Assembly (NCBI RefSeq): GCF_004345645.1 | Contig: NZ_SLWS01000002.1 | Span: 1 to 64,000, forward strand | Direction: 5' to 3' | DNA: 64,000 bases | Source: Actinocrispum wychmicini | GTDB taxonomy: Bacteria > Actinomycetota > Actinomycetes > Mycobacteriales > Pseudonocardiaceae | Shown: piece after piece, positions 17,654 to 26,286 of the stretch | Numbering within the stretch: the stretch's first letter is position 1 | Layout: each line of letters starts with the position of its first letter | The notes under the pieces: model-generated | Seen by the model: only the letters and a program-made list of their open reading frames with translations | What the model was told of the DNA's origin: nothing | Databases searched by the model: none | Position numbers and translations under genes: made by a program

Positions 17654-18684
17654 CGCTGCGCCCATTCCTTGTAACAGTCACCGAGATCTTCGGGAGGTAC
17701 CGTAGCCGTGTAGATGAGGCCCAGCAGAAGCGTAGGGAAGCAGTGCACGCCGTTGGGCCACATCGCCTTGACACAGAACCGGTACGTGCCGGGCCGTTCC
17801 GGCGCTCGCACCACGCACCGCACCTCAGCCGTGCCACCGGGATCGGTGTCGGGGACAGGCAGGAACGGGACCGTCTTCGGGCCGTCGGCAGTGAGGCCAA
17901 CGGGAAACAGCAGCCGGTCCCGCCACGGCACGGTGCCAGTGTTGTGCAGCACCCACCGCACCACTCGGTATTCGCCCGGCCACACCAGCATGCCTTCCGG
18001 GTTGGGTAGGTCGCCGTCGCCGAGCGTGCCCGTCTTGTCGCCGCGGCTGGGATGCCAGGCCGACCGGTCATTCCATCGATCCCGACGGGCGCGTAGTTCG
18101 TTGGCCTGGTCCCGAAGTATGGCGAGTACGTGGTCCGGAGCGTCCCGCAGGTCGGCGCGGAGCGCCTCGAACTCCGTGCCGGGCGGAAAATCCGTCGGCA
18201 GGTTGCGAGTTCGTTTCGGCGGAACGTGGCGCTGGTCCGCGCGCATCGCGTTCGCCCACGCGTGCATGGCAATGAGGTATCCGTCGCCGCCGAAGGCGAT
18301 GTCGTAGGCGCGGACCAGCCACGGCCGTACCCGGCTGGCCTGAGCGTATTCGGCAGTCTCGTCGACGCCGTTCTTGCTCAGCCATTCCGGCACCCGCAGC
18401 CGCGCGTTGGTCCCCCGTTCCACGTGGGACAAATACTTCTGGGTCACCAGATGCGGCGGCGAATGGCGGCCGCCGGTTCGCGATTCAGCCCCCTCGATGT
18501 CCGGATACAACCGGCGGAGCGTCGCGTTGAGCACCTCGGCCGACGCCTCTTGGCTGTCGCCGGTCGCGGCTCTGATCTGCCGCATCGCGGCGCTGAGCTC
18601 GCGGGTGGGGACGATATGCCGTGGAGCGCCGGCTAGCCGAACGCCGGCCAGCCTGACGCCCTGCCAGAAGTCGATCGACGCCAC
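17650..18684 (-). CDS. Putative regulator: HTH-like N-terminus, C-terminal NBR1-Ig-like domain
   Basis: 344 aa from GTG 18684 (GAGAGGGG upstream); the open frame to 18918 lacks a start signal. The N-terminal 120 residues look like an XRE-type helical DNA-binding region (E-L-S-A-A-M-R-Q-I-R-A-A-T-G-D-S-Q-E, Y-L-S-H-V-E-R-G). A helical middle follows. Residues about 225-330 form an NBR1-like Ig sandwich: R-V-V-R-W-V-L-H-N-T-G-T-V-P-W-R-D-R, then G-T-Y-R-F-C-V-K-A-M-W-P. In bacteria this fold is linked to HTH or surface proteins, ligand unknown. It is coupled to the downstream paralogue and divergent from a GT4 gene. Confidence 0.65.
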   Translation of the reverse strand: MASIDFWQGVRLAGVRLAGAPRHIVPTRELSAAMRQIRAATGDSQEASAEVLNATLRRLYPDIEGAESRTGGRHSPPHLVTQKYLSHVERGTNARLRVPEWLSKNGVDETAEYAQASRVRPWLVRAYDIAFGGDGYLIAMHAWANAMRADQRHVPPKRTRNLPTDFPPGTEFEALRADLRDAPDHVLAILRDQANELRARRDRWNDRSAWHPSRGDKTGTLGDGDLPNPEGMLVWPGEYRVVRWVLHNTGTVPWRDRLLFPVGLTADGPKTVPFLPVPDTDPGGTAEVRCVVRAPERPGTYRFCVKAMWPNGVHCFPTLLLGLIYTATVPPEDLGDCYKEWAQR

Positions 18685-18805
18685 GCCGGTGAGCCCCTCT
18701 CGCTGGATACACAGGATGATCCGATGACACGTGGTCGCCCCGGGGACACGATGCCGCGGCAATGTTAACTTGCGCGGATATGACGGTCGTCCGAACAGTG
18801 GCGTC

Positions 18806-20020
18806 ATGCGGCGGAGTTCTTCATCAACACCCTCGTTCCTCGTGCTGTGCGACGAATGGCTGCCCCGGCACGGCGGGATCTCGTCCTTCCACCGATCCCT
18901 CGCGATCGCACTCGTCACAGCCGGTTACCGTATCGCGTCGCTGGTGCTGACCGCGTCGCCGGCGGAACACGCGGACGCGGAGCACCATGGTGTGCGGCTG
19001 ATCACCGCTGTGGACACGCCGGGTGGTCCCAATTGGTATGTCTGCCCGGACAAGGTGCGAGAGTTCGCCCCGGACGTCGTGATCGGCCACGATCGCGTGA
19101 GCGGGAACGCGGCGTGGTGCTACGCGAAGGTACAGTTCCCCGGCGCCCGGCTGGTGCACATCGTGCACACCGCTCCGGCGGAGATCGAGCCGCACAAAGG
19201 CAACAACGAGACCACCCGGATCATCGAACAACGTGAAGACTTCACACGGCGCCTGGCCGCTGACGCGGACGTCGTCGCGGCTGTCGGACCTCGGCTGACG
19301 CGCACCACCCAGTCTGTCATCGACGACGGGTACGGCACGGTCCAGGTGGTCCGGCTCGATCCAGGGCTGACAGTTCCGGCGGCTGCCGAGGGTCGCCGCA
19401 GGCGTGTGCCGGCTACGTCGTCTGTGTTGATGTTGGGCCGTACCAACGAGATCCGGCTCAAAGGACAAGACATCGCCGCGAAAGCGGTGGCCGTGCTCGC
19501 AGCGAGCAGTGACATCCCCACCCTCTGCCTGCGGGTACGCGGCGCACCCGCGGACGAATGTGACCGGCTGCGCGCCCACCTGGCCGGCCTGGCCGGAGCG
19601 CCAGCGGACCTGATCTCGGTGCTTCCGTTCGTACCGGACCGGGACCGGCTGGATATCGAACTCAACCAGGCTGCGCTGTGCGTCATGCCTTCCACTGTCG
19701 AAGGATTCGGCCTTGTCGCCCAGGAAGCGATCGCCGCAGGCACACCGGTCTTGGTCAGTTCCCGAAGCGGCATCGCCGAGCTGCTCGCCGAACAGCTCGG
19801 ATGGTCGGCCGAACCCTTAATCGTGCCGGTCACCGGCGACGTGGACCGGGACGCTGCGGCGTGGGCGGATGCGATGCGACGCACACTCACCGATCTGTCC
19901 GGCGCGTTCGACCACGCACACCATATCCGTGAGCTGCTCGCCCCAAGGTTGCGCTGGAACGCCGTGGTCGACCGATTGGCGGGCACGAACCGCCCAGGCA
20001 GTGCGGTGCACCTGGGCTGA
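18806..20020 (+). CDS. GT4 family glycosyltransferase
   Basis: 404 aa from ATG 18806. GT-B fold of family GT4: N-terminal acceptor domain with L-P-R-H-G-G-I-S-S-F-H-R-S-L-A; nucleotide-sugar domain with L-M-L-G-R-T-N-E-I-R-L-K-G-Q-D, and the E-x7-E signature E-G-F-G-L-V-A-Q-E-A-I. It transfers a sugar from a nucleotide donor; acceptor unknown. It is divergent from the NBR1-Ig genes and convergent with a TPR remnant. A TTA codon (residue 338) hints at bldA control. Whether it belongs to the cluster starting at 22.2 kb is open; the IS between them argues the locus was once continuous. Confidence 0.85.
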   Translation: MRRSSSSTPSFLVLCDEWLPRHGGISSFHRSLAIALVTAGYRIASLVLTASPAEHADAEHHGVRLITAVDTPGGPNWYVCPDKVREFAPDVVIGHDRVSGNAAWCYAKVQFPGARLVHIVHTAPAEIEPHKGNNETTRIIEQREDFTRRLAADADVVAAVGPRLTRTTQSVIDDGYGTVQVVRLDPGLTVPAAAEGRRRRVPATSSVLMLGRTNEIRLKGQDIAAKAVAVLAASSDIPTLCLRVRGAPADECDRLRAHLAGLAGAPADLISVLPFVPDRDRLDIELNQAALCVMPSTVEGFGLVAQEAIAAGTPVLVSSRSGIAELLAEQLGWSAEPLIVPVTGDVDRDAAAWADAMRRTLTDLSGAFDHAHHIRELLAPRLRWNAVVDRLAGTNRPGSAVHLG

Positions 20021-20024
20021 CGTC

Positions 20025-20680
20025 TCAAGAGATCGCGTTCAGGCGGGCGCGAACCCCGTCAGCCTCCGGGTTTCCCAAGCACTCCAGCAGCGCCAAGGAA
20101 CGCCGCCAAGCTGAGGTTGCCTCAGCCACCCGCCCGGCCGCCTGGTGCACGAGCCCGATCTGGTCCAGCGCGAGTGCCGCGAAATAGTCATCGCGCAAGG
20201 CGACGTCCAGCGCGAGCGATTCCTCATAGGTCGCCACCGCCGCGTCCCACTGCCCGAGATGGTGATAGACGGAACCGAGTACGCGCAACGCATACGCCCT
20301 ACCTTCGTCGTTGCCGATAGCCCGGTACAGCGCGAGGGCGGCGGTGCAACAGCTGATCGTCTCCTGCGGGGCGCCCAGGGCCAGCGCGCAGCGGCCGATC
20401 GCGCTCAAGGCAGTGGCGCGGAGATTGGCGCTGCTCGCGGCTTCGGCCAACATCAGGGCTTGGCGCGCGTCGGCGTACGCCTCGGCCACCCGGTCCTGTC
20501 GCCAAGACTGGGTGACCCGGCCAAGCAACGAGTCAGACTCCTCGGCTTGCTCGCCGAGCTCATGAAACAGGACCACCGCCCGTCCGAGGAAGTCCTCGGC
20601 TTCCGCGTCCCGGCCTTGCCGGACGAGAGACTTGCCCAGTACCCGGCAGATCTTGGCCTCCCCGTACGGGTCGCCGAGCC
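20025..20680 (-). pseudogene. 3' fragment of a TPR-containing (AfsR/SARP-like) regulator
   Basis: About 215 codons encode four or five tetratricopeptide-like units (A-L-A-L-Y-R-A-I-G-N-D-E-G-R-A-Y-A-L; L-G-Q-W-D-A-A-V-A-T-Y-E-E-S-L) ending in a natural stop. The arrangement is that of the C-terminal TPR part of AfsR-type SARP or related STAND regulators. The 5' side runs straight into an IS end at 20680-20695 and no native start exists. A possible 5' piece of the same gene survives on the other side of the IS (21888-22025). Confidence 0.65.
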
Positions 20681-21887
20681 TGTGCGTGCCGAAAACCACG
20701 TCCATCAAGGTCAAGCGGCACGTTGATATTCGTGAAGGATTCCGCCGAGACGATCGCGTCGGTGGACGGTAAGGCGTTCGATCTGGCCGGGTTCAAGTAC
20801 CAGCGGGAGGGCTCGCAGAGGTGCTGCGGCGGCCAGCGATCGGTGGGTTCGGTGCAGGTTGTAGTGCCGCTCGTACTCACGCAGCGCGTGCCGGAGGTGG
20901 GCCTCGTTCCACATCAGCATCCGGTCCAACAGTTCGGCCCGTAACGTCCTCACCCATCGTTCGATGATCGCGTTCATACGAGGCATCCGGACACCGGTCA
21001 ACACCGTGGCGACCCCGGCGCCACTGAGGATCTCGTCGATCAGTGCGGGGTACTTGGCGTCGCGATCGCGGACGAGGAACCTGACCCGCACGAGGTGTCC
21101 AGCGTCTTCGAGATCCATCAGCAAGTTGCGGACGGCCCGCGTCACCCAGGCATGGATGGGATGCGTGGTCGTGCCGAGTATGTGCACGCGTCGGCTGGCG
21201 TGATGGATGACGGCGAGGATGTACTGGCGGACGCCGGTCAGAGTGACGGTCTCGATGAAATCCATCGCCAGGATCGCCTTGGCCTGGGAGCGCAGGAAGT
21301 CAGCCCAGGTGACAGACACCCGGAGCGGGGCCGGTTCGACGCCAGCCCTCTTGAGGATCTCCCACACAGTCGAGGGAGCGATCGAGATGCCCAGGAGGGC
21401 GAGTTCGCCATGGATACGCCGGTAGCCCCACGACGGGTTCTCGGCGGCCAGGCGCAGGACAAGGCGGCGAATCGACGCGACCGTGCGCGGACGCCCTGGC
21501 CCGCGGCTCATGCTCGCGCGGACGTGGCGGCGTTTTACCAGGTTGCGATGCCACCGAAGCACCGTGTCCGGACTGACCAGCAGCCGCAACCTACGCAGCG
21601 CCGCGCGGCCCAGCGGCACCAGCAGTGCTGCGAGCAACGCCCTGTCCTCAGGCCACAATCGTGGACGCCGGTCGCCGAGTTGTCGTTGCAAGACGGCGAG
21701 TTGGTGGCGTAACGCAAGGATCTCGACGTCCTTCTCACGATCGGTCATCGGCAGCAGCCGAAGCATGCCGAAGGCGTGAGTGACAGCGAGATAGGCGAAG
21801 CGAACGAGCACGAATCGCGATCATGCCGGACAGCGACCGGTCACACGCCGATGGCCGTTGACCTGCTTCGATGAATTTCTCGGCACG
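20680..21887 (-). mobile_element. IS element with imperfect terminal inverted repeats
   Basis: Ends are CGTGCCGAAAACCACGTCC (from 20685) and, inverted, CGTGCCGAGAAATTCATCG (from 21887), with interrupted similarity continuing for some 35 bp. It is about 1.2 kb and encodes one transposase on the minus strand. No target duplication is seen, consistent with a deletion next to the insertion. It separates a possible regulator start from a TPR-encoding 3' end. Confidence 0.7.
20711..21811 (-). CDS. IS transposase, integrase-core DDE type
   Basis: 366 aa, same family as the 11.0-12.1 kb transposase but clearly diverged. N-terminal V-E-I-L-A-L-R-H-Q-L-A-V-L-Q-R-Q, helix-turn-helix with S-P-D-T-V-L-R-W-H-R-N-L-V, S-W-G-Y-R-R-I-H-G-E-L. 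The catalytic core has A-M-D-F-I-E-T-V, R-D-R-D-A-K-Y and N-A-I-I-E-R-W-V-R-T-L-R. It ends L-G-G-I-L-H-E-Y-Q-R-A-A. Intact frame; probably active or recently active. Confidence 0.9.
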   Translation of the reverse strand: MLVRFAYLAVTHAFGMLRLLPMTDREKDVEILALRHQLAVLQRQLGDRRPRLWPEDRALLAALLVPLGRAALRRLRLLVSPDTVLRWHRNLVKRRHVRASMSRGPGRPRTVASIRRLVLRLAAENPSWGYRRIHGELALLGISIAPSTVWEILKRAGVEPAPLRVSVTWADFLRSQAKAILAMDFIETVTLTGVRQYILAVIHHASRRVHILGTTTHPIHAWVTRAVRNLLMDLEDAGHLVRVRFLVRDRDAKYPALIDEILSGAGVATVLTGVRMPRMNAIIERWVRTLRAELLDRMLMWNEAHLRHALREYERHYNLHRTHRSLAAAAPLRALPLVLEPGQIERLTVHRRDRLGGILHEYQRAA

Positions 21888-22025
21888 AATAACATTCACA
21901 CCGTCGAGAATCCTGAAGCGGGACGAGTTCTCGGCGAGTTCCCGAAGAGGGTCGCCGCCCCTATCCGCGGCCGGCCCGTAGGCGACCGGTGAGTTGTCGT
22001 CGGCGTGGTGTGTGCGACTCGTCAT
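21888..22025 (-). pseudogene. Possible 5' fragment of the regulator disrupted by the IS
   Basis: From ATG 22025 the minus strand reads 46 codons ending S-S-R-F-R-I-L-D-G-V-N-V-I exactly at the IS boundary. The F-R-I-L-x-x-V-x-V pattern is like the first strand of SARP winged-helix domains. Together with the TPR-coding fragment beyond the IS it suggests a large regulator whose middle was lost. The start codon lies 195 bp from the divergent decarboxylase gene. This is a short fragment, so the family call is weak. Confidence 0.35.
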
Positions 22026-22219
22026 CCCGAGTGCCACCAGCCATCACCCGACGACCCGCCAAACATGACGACGATGCCGGGGACTCATCAAGTTGACCAC
22101 TCAATCAGCGATCGAGCCGGACGTCCCGCGCTCCCATCCGGGCGGGATGTGTTGCCAGTTGCCGGCGATGTTGGGATAGTCGTGGCAGGTGGGATCACAA
22201 CCCTGGGGGCAGAGCCACT

Positions 22220-23461
22220 GTGTCACTGTACGAGTATCTGGCTGACCGGTATCCGGGTCCCGTCTACATCTATGATCTCGACCGGGTAGTGGCCGCCATC
22301 ACGGATCTCCGGGAAGCCCTACCCGACCACAGCCGGGTCTACTATTCGCTCAAAGCCAACCCGCACATCGACATCGTTCGTGAGCTGTGCTCAGCGGGTT
22401 GTCTCGCGGAAGTCAGTTCGTCCGGTGAGTTGGACAGCGCGTTGGCGGCCGGGCACAGTGGCGAGGACTGCCTGTACACCGGCCCGGGAAAGACCGACGC
22501 AGAGATCGCTTATGCCCTGCGGCGCGGCGTCGGCCTTGTCTCGGTCGAGTCGGTGGCCGAACTGCGTCGGCTCGACCGACTGGCGGCCGCGCAGCAGGGT
22601 CCTGCCGGTGTCCTGCTGCGCGTGAACGCCCACCGCGAGGCCGGGTCCGGCGGCATTCACATGACCGGCTCCGCGTCTCAGTTCGGGATCCACTTCGATC
22701 AGATCGGCGAAGCGGTCGCGGTCGCCCAGGATTGCCCGTCGATCGATGTGCGCGGTCTGCACCTGTTCTCCATGAGCAACGCTCAGGACGAGGACAGCCT
22801 CATCAAAGAACTTGAGTCCAACATCGCCACCGCTCGGCGGATCCAGGACACGTTCGGCCTGCGAGTTCGGCTGGTCGACCTGGGCGGCGGCTTCGCCGCG
22901 CCCTACACCCAGGCACAGACCCGGCCGAGCTATCCCGCTCTGCGGGAGGCGTTGCGGAGACAACTCGACCAGCATCTCCCTGGCTGGCGCTCTGGTGTCC
23001 CGGAGGTGGCCTTCGAGTCCGGGCGATATCTGGTCGGGGACAGCGGCAGTCTCATGTGTACCGTCACGGACGTCAAGACCAGCAACGACACCTGTTTCGT
23101 CGTCCTCGACACGGGCGTGAACGTCCTCGGCGGGCTCTCCGGTATCGGGCGGCTGCTCCCGTTGTCCGTTCATCCCCTCGCCCCGTTCCCCAGTGCCGAC
23201 GCCAACGAGATCCGGGCCACGCTGGTCGGTCCTTTGTGTACACCCGCGGACGTGCTTGGCCGCAACGTGGATTTGCCCGCCGTGCGACCGGGAGATCGCC
23301 TGGTCATCCCGAACGTCGGCGCCTACGGCCTCACCGCGAGCCTGCTCGGGTTCCTCAGCCGCCCCACTCCCTGTGAGATCGTCCTGCGGCACGGGAAGAT
23401 CGTCTCGGAGTCCCGTCTCGAACTGGTGCGGGTGCCCGCGGGCAAGGAGTCAGCCAGGTGA
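22220..23461 (+). CDS. Fold-type III PLP-dependent amino acid decarboxylase
   Basis: 413 aa, GTG start at 22220 after a GGGGG site. Alanine-racemase-like barrel: PLP lysine in Y-Y-S-L-K-A-N-P (K45), then S-S-S-G-E-L, L-R-V-N, G-L-H-L-F-S, L-G-G-G-F, E-S-G-R-Y-L-V. The C-terminal G-P-L-C-T-P-A-D-V-L has the active-site Cys and Asp of the ornithine/DAP decarboxylase family. It removes the alpha-carboxyl of an amino acid, possibly as an ACP thioester, as BtrK (butirosin) and VinO (vicenistatin) do. Its stop overlaps the start of the adenylating enzyme (GTGA), so the two act as a unit. First gene of the cluster's left plus-strand operon. Confidence 0.85.
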   Translation: MSLYEYLADRYPGPVYIYDLDRVVAAITDLREALPDHSRVYYSLKANPHIDIVRELCSAGCLAEVSSSGELDSALAAGHSGEDCLYTGPGKTDAEIAYALRRGVGLVSVESVAELRRLDRLAAAQQGPAGVLLRVNAHREAGSGGIHMTGSASQFGIHFDQIGEAVAVAQDCPSIDVRGLHLFSMSNAQDEDSLIKELESNIATARRIQDTFGLRVRLVDLGGGFAAPYTQAQTRPSYPALREALRRQLDQHLPGWRSGVPEVAFESGRYLVGDSGSLMCTVTDVKTSNDTCFVVLDTGVNVLGGLSGIGRLLPLSVHPLAPFPSADANEIRATLVGPLCTPADVLGRNVDLPAVRPGDRLVIPNVGAYGLTASLLGFLSRPTPCEIVLRHGKIVSESRLELVRVPAGKESAR

Positions 23462-24891
23462 TCTCGCGTGTCTTCGACCTTCTGGACACGGCGGCCTCAG
23501 CCAGACCGGACGATCTCGCGGTCGTCGACGATGCCGGCGAGTGGACGTACGGCCAACTCGCCGACCACAGCCATGGCTTCGCCGCCTGGCTCACATCTGC
23601 GGGGATCGGTGCCGGCGACCGAGTTGTGGTTGAAGCCACGCCTCGTCGTGAGTTCGTCGCGATGCTTTACGGCTGCCTCCGAATCGGCGGGATCTTCGTC
23701 CCGATCAGCCCAAGCATGAAAGAATACCAACGTGACCACGTTCTGGCCGACGCGGAGCCGGCTATCGTCATCGCGGACTCCGATCAGGCGGACGTGTGGC
23801 AGCAGGTTCGGGCGACGCTCACCGAACCCTTCCGATCGGCCGAGGTCTTGCCGACCGATATCGCACTGCTGATCTACACGTCCGGAACCACGGCGGCTCC
23901 CAAGGCCGTGGTATCACACCACGGCCACGTCGTCTTCGCGACCGGTGCCATCGGCTCCCGGCTTCGATACCGGCCCGACGACGCCGTGCTGTGCCGGCTG
24001 TCCTTGGCCTTCGACTACGGGCTGTACCAGGTGTTCCTGTGCGCTCAGGCGGGTGCACGACTGATCCTGCCCGGCCAGGGCGCTCCCGACTTGCTGCTGC
24101 TCGCCGAAGCGCGACGCAACCGCGCCACCGTGGTTCCAGTAGTGCCGTCACTGGCCACGATTCTGCTGCACTGCGCGCGACGTGACCGGGCTTCAACCGG
24201 CATACGCCTCTTCACGAACACGGGCGAGGCCCTGTCGCCCGCGACCATCGCGCGACTGCGGGAACACTTCCCTGGTGCCGGGATCCAGTTGATGTACGGA
24301 ACCACGGAGTGCAAACGGATTTCCATCCTTGAGGTCGACGGTGACCTGGAGCGTCCCGGGTCAGTCGGTCGCCCGCTGGACGGCACGAAGGTGGATATCG
24401 TCGGGGAGGACGGTAGGCCGCTGCCCGCCGGCGAGACCGGCGAGATCGTGGTGCGCGGTCCACACGTCATGGCGGGGTACTGGAGATCTCCCGAACTCAC
24501 TGAACGGACGTTCCGAACCGACCAGGACACCGGAACTGTCGCCCTGCACACCGGCGACTATGGATGTCTGGACAGCGTGGGGCATATCTACTTCCACGGC
24601 CGACGAGACGACATGTTCAAGCGCAGGGGCACACGCACCAGTGTCCAGGAAATCGAAGCCGCCGCCAAGGACATCCCGGGTGTCGCCGAAGCGGTGTTGT
24701 TGCTTCCCAACGAAGAGCGCGACATCGTGTTGTGTGCGGTGGCGACGATCGGGCCAGCGGACATCCTCAGTGGACTCGGTGAACGGTTGGACTCGGCCAA
24801 AGTCCCGGACGTGTGCCTGGTGTTCGACCACTTCGACCGTAGCTCGAACGGGAAGATCGACCGGGAGTCGGTGGCGCGACGCGTGTCCTGA
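23458..24891 (+). CDS. Adenylate-forming ligase (ANL superfamily) paired with the decarboxylase
   Basis: 477 aa. P-loop Y-T-S-G-T-T-A-A-P-K-A; Y-G-T-T-E-C; hinge/A8 region H-T-G-D-Y-G ... H-G-R-R-D-D-M-F-K-R-R-G; catalytic Lys in S-S-N-G-K-I-D-R. Shorter than NRPS A-domains with condensation partners and without a carrier domain. It should activate an acid as acyl-AMP and load it on a discrete ACP or CoA. Coupled to the decarboxylase, it may activate the amino acid before decarboxylation (VinN-like) or the product after it. It ends 9 bp before the convergent aldehyde dehydrogenase gene. Confidence 0.85.
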   Translation: MISRVFDLLDTAASARPDDLAVVDDAGEWTYGQLADHSHGFAAWLTSAGIGAGDRVVVEATPRREFVAMLYGCLRIGGIFVPISPSMKEYQRDHVLADAEPAIVIADSDQADVWQQVRATLTEPFRSAEVLPTDIALLIYTSGTTAAPKAVVSHHGHVVFATGAIGSRLRYRPDDAVLCRLSLAFDYGLYQVFLCAQAGARLILPGQGAPDLLLLAEARRNRATVVPVVPSLATILLHCARRDRASTGIRLFTNTGEALSPATIARLREHFPGAGIQLMYGTTECKRISILEVDGDLERPGSVGRPLDGTKVDIVGEDGRPLPAGETGEIVVRGPHVMAGYWRSPELTERTFRTDQDTGTVALHTGDYGCLDSVGHIYFHGRRDDMFKRRGTRTSVQEIEAAAKDIPGVAEAVLLLPNEERDIVLCAVATIGPADILSGLGERLDSAKVPDVCLVFDHFDRSSNGKIDRESVARRVS

Positions 24892-24900
24892 CCGAACCGC

Positions 24901-26286
24901 TCAGCGCGCCAAGCTCCGCACCCGCATCCGGGTGTATTCGAGCAGGCCGTAGTAACCGTACTCGACACCGATGCCGGACGAACGGAAGCCACCGAACGGC
25001 ACGTTCGACCGCAGGTCGCCATGAGTGTTGACCCAAGCGGTCCCGCAGTCGAGCGACGCGGCGACAGCGGCGGCTTCGGCCTCGTCACCCCACACCGAGC
25101 CGCCGAGGCCGTATTCGGTGTCGTTCGCCCGCCGGATCGCCACGTCGACGTCCGTATACGCGAGCACCGGGAGCACCGGGCCGAACTGCTCCGTCACCTC
25201 CACCTCGGTTCCTGGCGGCAGCCGGTCCATGACCGTCGGGGGGTAGAAGTAGCCGGGCCGGTCAAGCTTCGCCCCACCGGTCACCGCTCTCCCGCCGGCC
25301 TGCCGGGCGGCCGTCACCAGGCCCGACACCCGTTCGAGCTGCGCGTGTTCGGCCAGCGGGCCGAGGTCGGTCACCGGTGCGTCCCCGTCGCCCACGACAG
25401 CTCGCCGTGCCTCGGACGCCAGCGCGTCCACCAGATCGCCGTAGTCGGCCTGGTGTACGTATACCCGCTTGATCGCCGCACAGAACTGGCCGCTGTTGAC
25501 CATCGCACGTCGAAATATCCCGGGAGCGATCCGACTGATGTCCGTGCCGGGAAGGACGATGCACGCGTCGTTCCCACCCAGTTCGAGGATCACCTTCTTG
25601 AAGTCACCCGCCACCGACCGGGCGATCAGCCGACCGGTGTGGATCGACCCGGTGAACGACACCACTTGCACAGCTGGGTCCCCCACCAGCGCCTGCCCCA
25701 CATCGCCGGCGCCGATCACGATGCCGAGAACGTCGGCGGGCAACACGTTCGCCAGCAGTTCGACCATCCGCAGGCTCGACAGCGGAGTGACCGGCGAAGG
25801 CTTCAGGACGACGGTGTTCCCGGCCAGCAACGCGGGCGCGATTTTGGTCACCGCCAACAACACGGGATAGTTCGACGGCGCGATTGCCGCCACCGTACCA
25901 TAGGGCGGACGACTCAGGTCGATCTCCGCCGCCGGCTCCGCCACCAGCGACTCCGATGGCACCCGCAAAGCGGCGGTATGGCCGAACCACTCAGCCGCGA
26001 GGGTGACTTCGGCGCTGGCGTCCGCGAGTGGCTTGCCTTGTTCGCGGGTAAGCAACTCGGCCAGTTCCGGTATGTGGGCGTCGAGCGCCTTCTCGCATGC
26101 GCGTAGTCGGTCCCGTCTGCTGTCCTCGCCCAACTCTCGCCAGGCCGGTGCGGCAAGCGTGGCCGCTCGCACGGCACGGGTCACATCTTCAGCCGCACTC
26201 GTCGCAACGGTCGCGAACACTTCGCCCGTCGCCGGGTTCAGCACCGGCAGTTCCTTGTTCACCACGACGGACACTCCCCCTGTCAC
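24901..26286 (-). CDS. NAD(P)-dependent aldehyde dehydrogenase
   Basis: 461 aa. All landmarks of the ALDH family: A-P-S-N-Y-P (Asn139), V-L-K-P-S, F-T-G-S (cofactor loop), general base Glu235 in L-E-L-G-G, nucleophile Cys269 in N-S-G-Q-F-C, and the C-terminal F-G-P-V and P-F-G-G-F-R-S-S-G. Closest to succinate-semialdehyde or aminoaldehyde dehydrogenases by motif style. It would oxidise an aldehyde to the acid, for example an amino-aldehyde precursor. ATG overlaps the stop of the PIG-L gene (ATGA). Confidence 0.9.
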   Translation of the reverse strand: MTGGVSVVVNKELPVLNPATGEVFATVATSAAEDVTRAVRAATLAAPAWRELGEDSRRDRLRACEKALDAHIPELAELLTREQGKPLADASAEVTLAAEWFGHTAALRVPSESLVAEPAAEIDLSRPPYGTVAAIAPSNYPVLLAVTKIAPALLAGNTVVLKPSPVTPLSSLRMVELLANVLPADVLGIVIGAGDVGQALVGDPAVQVVSFTGSIHTGRLIARSVAGDFKKVILELGGNDACIVLPGTDISRIAPGIFRRAMVNSGQFCAAIKRVYVHQADYGDLVDALASEARRAVVGDGDAPVTDLGPLAEHAQLERVSGLVTAARQAGGRAVTGGAKLDRPGYFYPPTVMDRLPPGTEVEVTEQFGPVLPVLAYTDVDVAIRRANDTEYGLGGSVWGDEAEAAAVAASLDCGTAWVNTHGDLRSNVPFGGFRSSGIGVEYGYYGLLEYTRMRVRSLAR

